Below are positions 59,559 to 64,000 of a stretch of DNA of 64,000 nt, piece by piece. The DNA is from Puffinus mauretanicus (Eukaryota > Chordata > Aves > Procellariiformes > Procellariidae): NCBI GenBank assembly GCA_023333565.1, contig JAJKFH010000052.1:744001-808000 (forward strand). Reading direction: 5' to 3'. Numbering within the stretch: position 1 is the stretch's first letter; every line of letters begins with the position of its first letter. Under the pieces are notes generated by a model, which was given only the letters and a program-made list of their open reading frames with translations, was not told the DNA's origin and ran no database searches. Both the position numbers and the translations under genes were made by a program.

Positions 59559-62500
59559 ACCCAAAAAGACCCAAAACCCCAAAATATCACTGAATCAGTG
59601 AAGGACTCAAATCTGGATGCGACACAGCCAAAGCCCAGCTGCCAGCTCCAGCCACCCACTGGCCGTTTGCACCGGGAGCCGGGGGGGCAGGCTGCCTTCC
59701 CCCCACCAGCCAGGCAGAGCTGTCACCTCAGGTCTGCATAAGGATAGTGCTGACATTCACCTGCGCAGCCCTCGATTCCCCTGGCATTGGCGAGGGCTGG
59801 CCCAACGCGCAGAAGGCGGCTCTGAGGCAGCAGACGGTGAGCAGAGACGGCAGCAGCCAGCACCCGTGGCAGCAACAGGGCCCTGTCACCATCCCCAGCC
59901 ACCCGCCTGCAGCCTCCCTGGCACTCATGAGGGGCTCTGTCCCAGCAGGGACGTGGGCACAAGACCTGCTGCCGACACAAGGACTCATTTTACCTGGGAT
60001 GCTGTGCCCAGCCACGTGCCTCCAAGCTGCCACTACCCTGCACACCCACGGTGCAACAGGCATCTCCCAGGAGAGGAGGCAGAGCAGTGGCTTGGCTGGG
60101 AAAACGTTAAACGAGGGAAACCGGGTTTACACCATCATTTTGAAGGGACCGTACCATTTCAGGATGCACTCTGCCTCCTCGCTGCCACACGAACACAGGG
60201 GAAACCCTGCGGGAACCCACCCGACACCTGCGAGGGGACTGCTGGTTCATGACCCATCACGGACAGTTTAAGTTTCCAGCAAAACATTTTTACAAAAAAT
60301 CAGGGTGAGATTAGAGTTGAGACCGAGAAAGATGGCTTAGGAAAAGCTCAGAAGAATTTGCTGTGATGAGCCACAGGCACATCAATAAAAATTAATATAA
60401 CTGACAACAGCAACATCAGAAAGGGAGAGGCATCCCTCCAGGGCGAGAAGAGCGTCCAAGCCGGCGGAGCGATGCGTATTAAACAACCTTTGCCTCAGCT
60501 GGGTGCCCAACTAACACTCATCCGCACACAGACCCATTTAGAGACTCTGCCCAGCACTCGGCTGGGAGCCTGGACCGGCCCGTACTTCGCTTTGCCCCTC
60601 CAGCCCCAGCACCGACTTTCACTGATGTTAAAGTTGGCTCAGAGCCCCAGGGCGTCCTTCGCACACCGGCCCCACACGCTCAGTTCTTTTTCACTTCCGT
60701 CCCAGGGCTGAGGTAACGGCCTCCCCGGCACGCCGGCTGGCAGGCAGTCGCTGCCGGAGGTTCCACCCGGCGGGCTCGGCAGCCCCAGAGATAAGCAGTT
60801 CCGAATCAAACGAAATAGGAAGCCTGCCCGCCTCCCCGGTTCGCTGCAGACAGCTGCTTTGCGGTAGTTTTGATAGCGTTTTCTTTGCAGTGTAACGCAT
60901 ATGTTACCACAGCTAAAGTATAATTGCAAAACATATATTTGCATGCAATTATCCATTTTAAAAGGTGGTAATAAAGTCAAAGGAATTTACTTAGACACAA
61001 TCTGCTCTCCAGACCTTGTCCTCACAGGACCTAAGAGCAAACCTCCAAGATTACTGCAACAGTCAGTGCAGCTACCGCCAAGAACCTAAATCATTCCCAC
61101 ATCTTCCCATTAACTCAGCTCTGGCCCATCAAATATTAAAGAGCCTCAAGCCTGGACACAGCTCGTTTTATGAAGGTCAAGTAAATCTTTGATCTCTTCT
61201 CCTCCCACCTTTATCTTCCACCACTGTTCCCATCATCAGATGAGCATCACATGCTCTTTCATGTGAATTTTAGCTGTACACACACTGACTCTCAGTAACT
61301 GGTGTACAAGGCTCCGCTGTTCCAGAGACATGATTATTTCATTGCTTTTTTGCTTTATAAGGCTAAAGCAAGAGGTGACTTTTTGCCTGCAGGAGGGACT
61401 TTTTTAATTGGGGTTTTTTTTGCTTTTCTTTGTTTTTTTTAAATACTCTATGCTTTCTCAGTACATCCCACTGGTGATACCAAAGAGAAAATACCCAGAG
61501 CGCAGAGGGCTGAGGAGCCATCAGCAGGCAAAAGGCTGGCTAACCTCCCGCGCGGGACATCACCCGACCAGCTCATTCCCGAGAAGTCCGGCTGGACAGA
61601 GGAGGAAGGTCCCCACAGGCTCGTCCCCATTGCACCTTCCCACCTCTGGCATCCCCAGAAGGATTTCCCAAGGCAGAGGGGGCTCGGGGGTCCCTGCCTG
61701 GCCCCTTGGGACCCCTGCACTTGCTGTGCTGCCTGGGGTTAGCACAGGGCAGTTGTGAGAAGCAGACAAACTCAGCAGGCAAGCTCATCTGGCTGGGGCT
61801 GATTTTTGAAATGTAAAGATCCTTTGATAGGCTGATGTTTTCCTCCAGGGTGACTTCCCCACTCGGGAAGTGGGTTTAGCTGCCATCTGGCTCAGCTCTT
61901 CCCTTCCCCGGCAGCACAACCTGACCTCAAACTCCAACACGTTTTACAAGCTCTGCATGAAGCTGTGCCCCAAGGAGCACTAAGGGCACCACAGGAGCAC
62001 GCCGCGATCCCGGAGACGCTGCTAGCTTTCTGCAGAGACTTGACGTGACACAAGAAAACATCAGCACCAAGCCAAGGTTTGGAGGGCTGCTTCTGGACCT
62101 GATGCCCCTTTTGCCAGCCTCGGGGGTTCAGCTGCACCTAGCGCTTCACCATGAAGCAGGTAAGGAATAAAAAACACTTAAGAGAAAAACAGGGATCGTG
62201 GTGGAATTGGTGCATGCCAAAATCCTGGGTCCACACATGCCAAATCCTGCTTACTGCACAAGTGACTCGGTCTCCATCTCGCAGCACCCTGGGGCTGGCC
62301 CCGGTCCCAGCGGCTGTCGGCAGCCCCTGCCCCTCTCCCGGCATACGACCCCACAGCACCAGCACCTGCTGCCACCCCTGGGGACACGCACCCCCCAAAA
62401 CCAGCGAGCAGAGTATTTCCAAGCTCTCTCCCAGACTCTGCATCCCCCATACACTGCCTTTGGGTGCTTTGCGAGGTGGGAGCATGCCCGAGCTCTCCAG

Positions 62501-64000
62501 AGCAGCCCACGGCTCCCTGCGGCAGCCAGGAACTCAGCACTCTCCCGCCCCAGAACCGCGGGTTTTGAGAGCCAGGGATGGCCCGTTGCCAGCTGCACAT
62601 TTAAACCCGGAGCAGTGGGACCGGGCACACACACTCCCCGCTGGAGAGCCGACACTTTCAGGCTCTTCTGCTCTGGCAGGGCACGGGCACAGCTCCCAGA
62701 GCAGAGCCAGACCCAAACTCACCACAGCTTCCTGGGCATTTTGGAGGCCGAGCAGCAAACGTGGCCGTTCAGCAGCAGCTGCCCGGGGATGCTCGGTCCT
62801 CTGCAGCGCCTTCCCTGCCCGAGTGCAGCTCTGGTACCGAAGGGGGCCAGCCGAGCCCCTGACCGCGGTGCCAGGACTCCCCATCCATCGCCTCTCCCAC
62901 TCCGCAATGTCTACTCATTCCGAGTCCCTCAGACATATTCATGGTTACCATAGGAACTAATGAAACCCAAATTAAAAAAGAAAAAGGAGAGACAGAGAGA
63001 GGGAAAACCGCTTTGATGCTCTGGTGCCACCTGCGTGTGCGAGTTTATCATGACGAACGACGAGAGCAGCAGGCAGGGAGCGTCCTGCAGCCCACCTTCG
63101 TGCTCACGCCCTCCCACCGCTCGGTTTCACCAAACACCAGCTTTGCACGGGATCCAGCCTTCGCTCTCGCCCCCGGGAGCCCACTGGGATGCGCAGCCCA
63201 CTGCTCCCCTCCGCCACGCTCCCCCGGGACGGAGGGGCTCGATGCTGCCCAGGTGAACAGCCCTCACCCCAGGCGCGAGGGGCCGGCTCAGGGGGGGGCT
63301 GCTGCAGCCCCCAGCCACGCTGGGACCCCCTCTGCAGCCGAAAGCTCGGGGCCACATCCACCACCACACGCTATTCCTCCCCTGCCAGGTTTCTGCAAGT
63401 CAATATTGATGTTTGCAGCATGCACAAGGCTTCGTGAAGTGCTCCTTGGCTTGCAGAAAGCAGCTTGTCTTTTTGTTGACAAGTTATACAGTGAAGAAAA
63501 TTGCCTACGCCTGGTACCTTAGCCAGAAGGCTGCAGCAATAATAAGAGGGCATTAGAAAACAAAAACTTTTTTTTTTTTTTTAAATTTTAAAAGCTTTTA
63601 CAAATATCTAATGTGGCTCTGGCTGGGCCCCAATTACAGAACCGTTTAATGAAGCAATCTGTCCACAAACCAGAAGCGTTATGAGGCTGTGGAAAGCATT
63701 AGCTGCAAATAGCAGGGATAAAACAACTCCAGTGGATGCTCATCAAACACCCTGAGCAAACCCCCTCCTCCGGCCGGGGCAGGAGGGAGGGAGAGAGAAA
63801 CGTGGCCCCAGACCCTCACCCCCGCCCAAGCAGGAGCGCGGCAGCGTGCCCCACGGCACCGGCACAGCGCTCCGAGCGCAGCATGGTGGGCAGAGGAGGT
63901 TAAATGGTATTTCTGCAGCAGAATTGCTGCACGGGCCCCCAAACAAAATCAGGGCACAGCTTACAAGAGTGTACAAGGAGCAGTTAAATCCTTCTCAGTT
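59559..64000. other. Upstream non-coding sequence, distal part
   Basis: No recognised exon. AT-rich at 60250-60420 and 60880-61400; a 15-base T tract at 63568-63582. Open frames at 62151-62960 and 62941-63522 have no family resemblance. Confidence 0.6.
60885..60965. promoter_or_regulatory. AT-rich element with octamer and palindromes
   Basis: A perfect octamer ATTTGCAT (60937-60944) overlaps the 10-base palindrome TTGCATGCAA (60939-60948); GTAAC..GTTAC arms (60892-60907) enclose an E-box CATATG. Candidate POU-bound enhancer by motif only. Confidence 0.3.

Noticed and set aside
58848..59741. A 297-codon plus-strand frame
   Set aside because: Low-complexity frame through a CpG-rich block and a pyrimidine tract; no family resemblance.
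1..64000. LINE/CR1 or other transposon copies
   Set aside because: I looked for the typical CR1 3' end repeats and for the common bird CR1 body text and saw none; a masked search would be decisive.
1..64000. tRNA, rRNA, CRISPR array, prophage or operon
   Set aside because: No cloverleaf, no regularly spaced identical repeats with unique spacers, and no compact prokaryotic-style genes; the spliced gene shows a vertebrate source.

Overview
The window is vertebrate nuclear DNA, most likely from a bird. Coding information comes as short exons with GT..AG junctions, and the only gene I can name is RAP1GAP2 (GARNL4), a GTPase-activating protein for the small G protein Rap1. It lies entirely on the minus strand. 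The bird inference rests on compactness (the coding exons span about 35 kb, whereas I recall the human gene as a few hundred kb), high GC content with several CpG-rich stretches as on avian microchromosomes, many short tandem repeats, and no SINE or LINE that I can recognise. I cannot name the species.

I could place 23 exons whose reading phases all join. Exon 1 (ATG at 43786-43788) sits in a CpG-rich promoter-like block. Exon 2 (34006-34090) and a short exon 3 (26530-26565) follow after introns of 9.6 and 7.4 kb. Exons 4-16 (25422 down to 16524) are densely packed and encode a GoLoco-like remnant, the N-terminal dimerisation region and the whole Rap-GAP catalytic domain, including the catalytic Asn (codon 18422-18424). 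Exons 17-22 (12535 down to 8962) encode the serine-rich regulatory tail, including a TKTT motif of the type reported to bind Slp1. A last exon of three codons (8728-8736) gives Ser-His-stop. The predicted protein is 738 residues, against about 730 for the human form.

Below 8728 comes the 3' UTR. Its end is unclear: AATAAA signals on the gene strand lie at 7964-7969, 3822-3827 and 3620-3625. A CpG-rich block with plus-strand splice-donor-like sites (about 7040-7680) lies in or just past it. Positions 1 to about 3600 contain no gene I can recognise.

From 44.2 to 64 kb, upstream of exon 1, I see no recognisable coding exon. It may be intergenic or the first intron of a longer RAP1GAP2 isoform starting outside the window. 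It holds a second CpG-rich block (about 58.98-59.45 kb) next to a long pyrimidine tract, and AT-rich islands with clustered transcription-factor motifs that may be enhancers. I found no rRNA, tRNA, CRISPR, phage or bacterial-type feature. Nearly all long open frames here are chance frames in GC-rich DNA.
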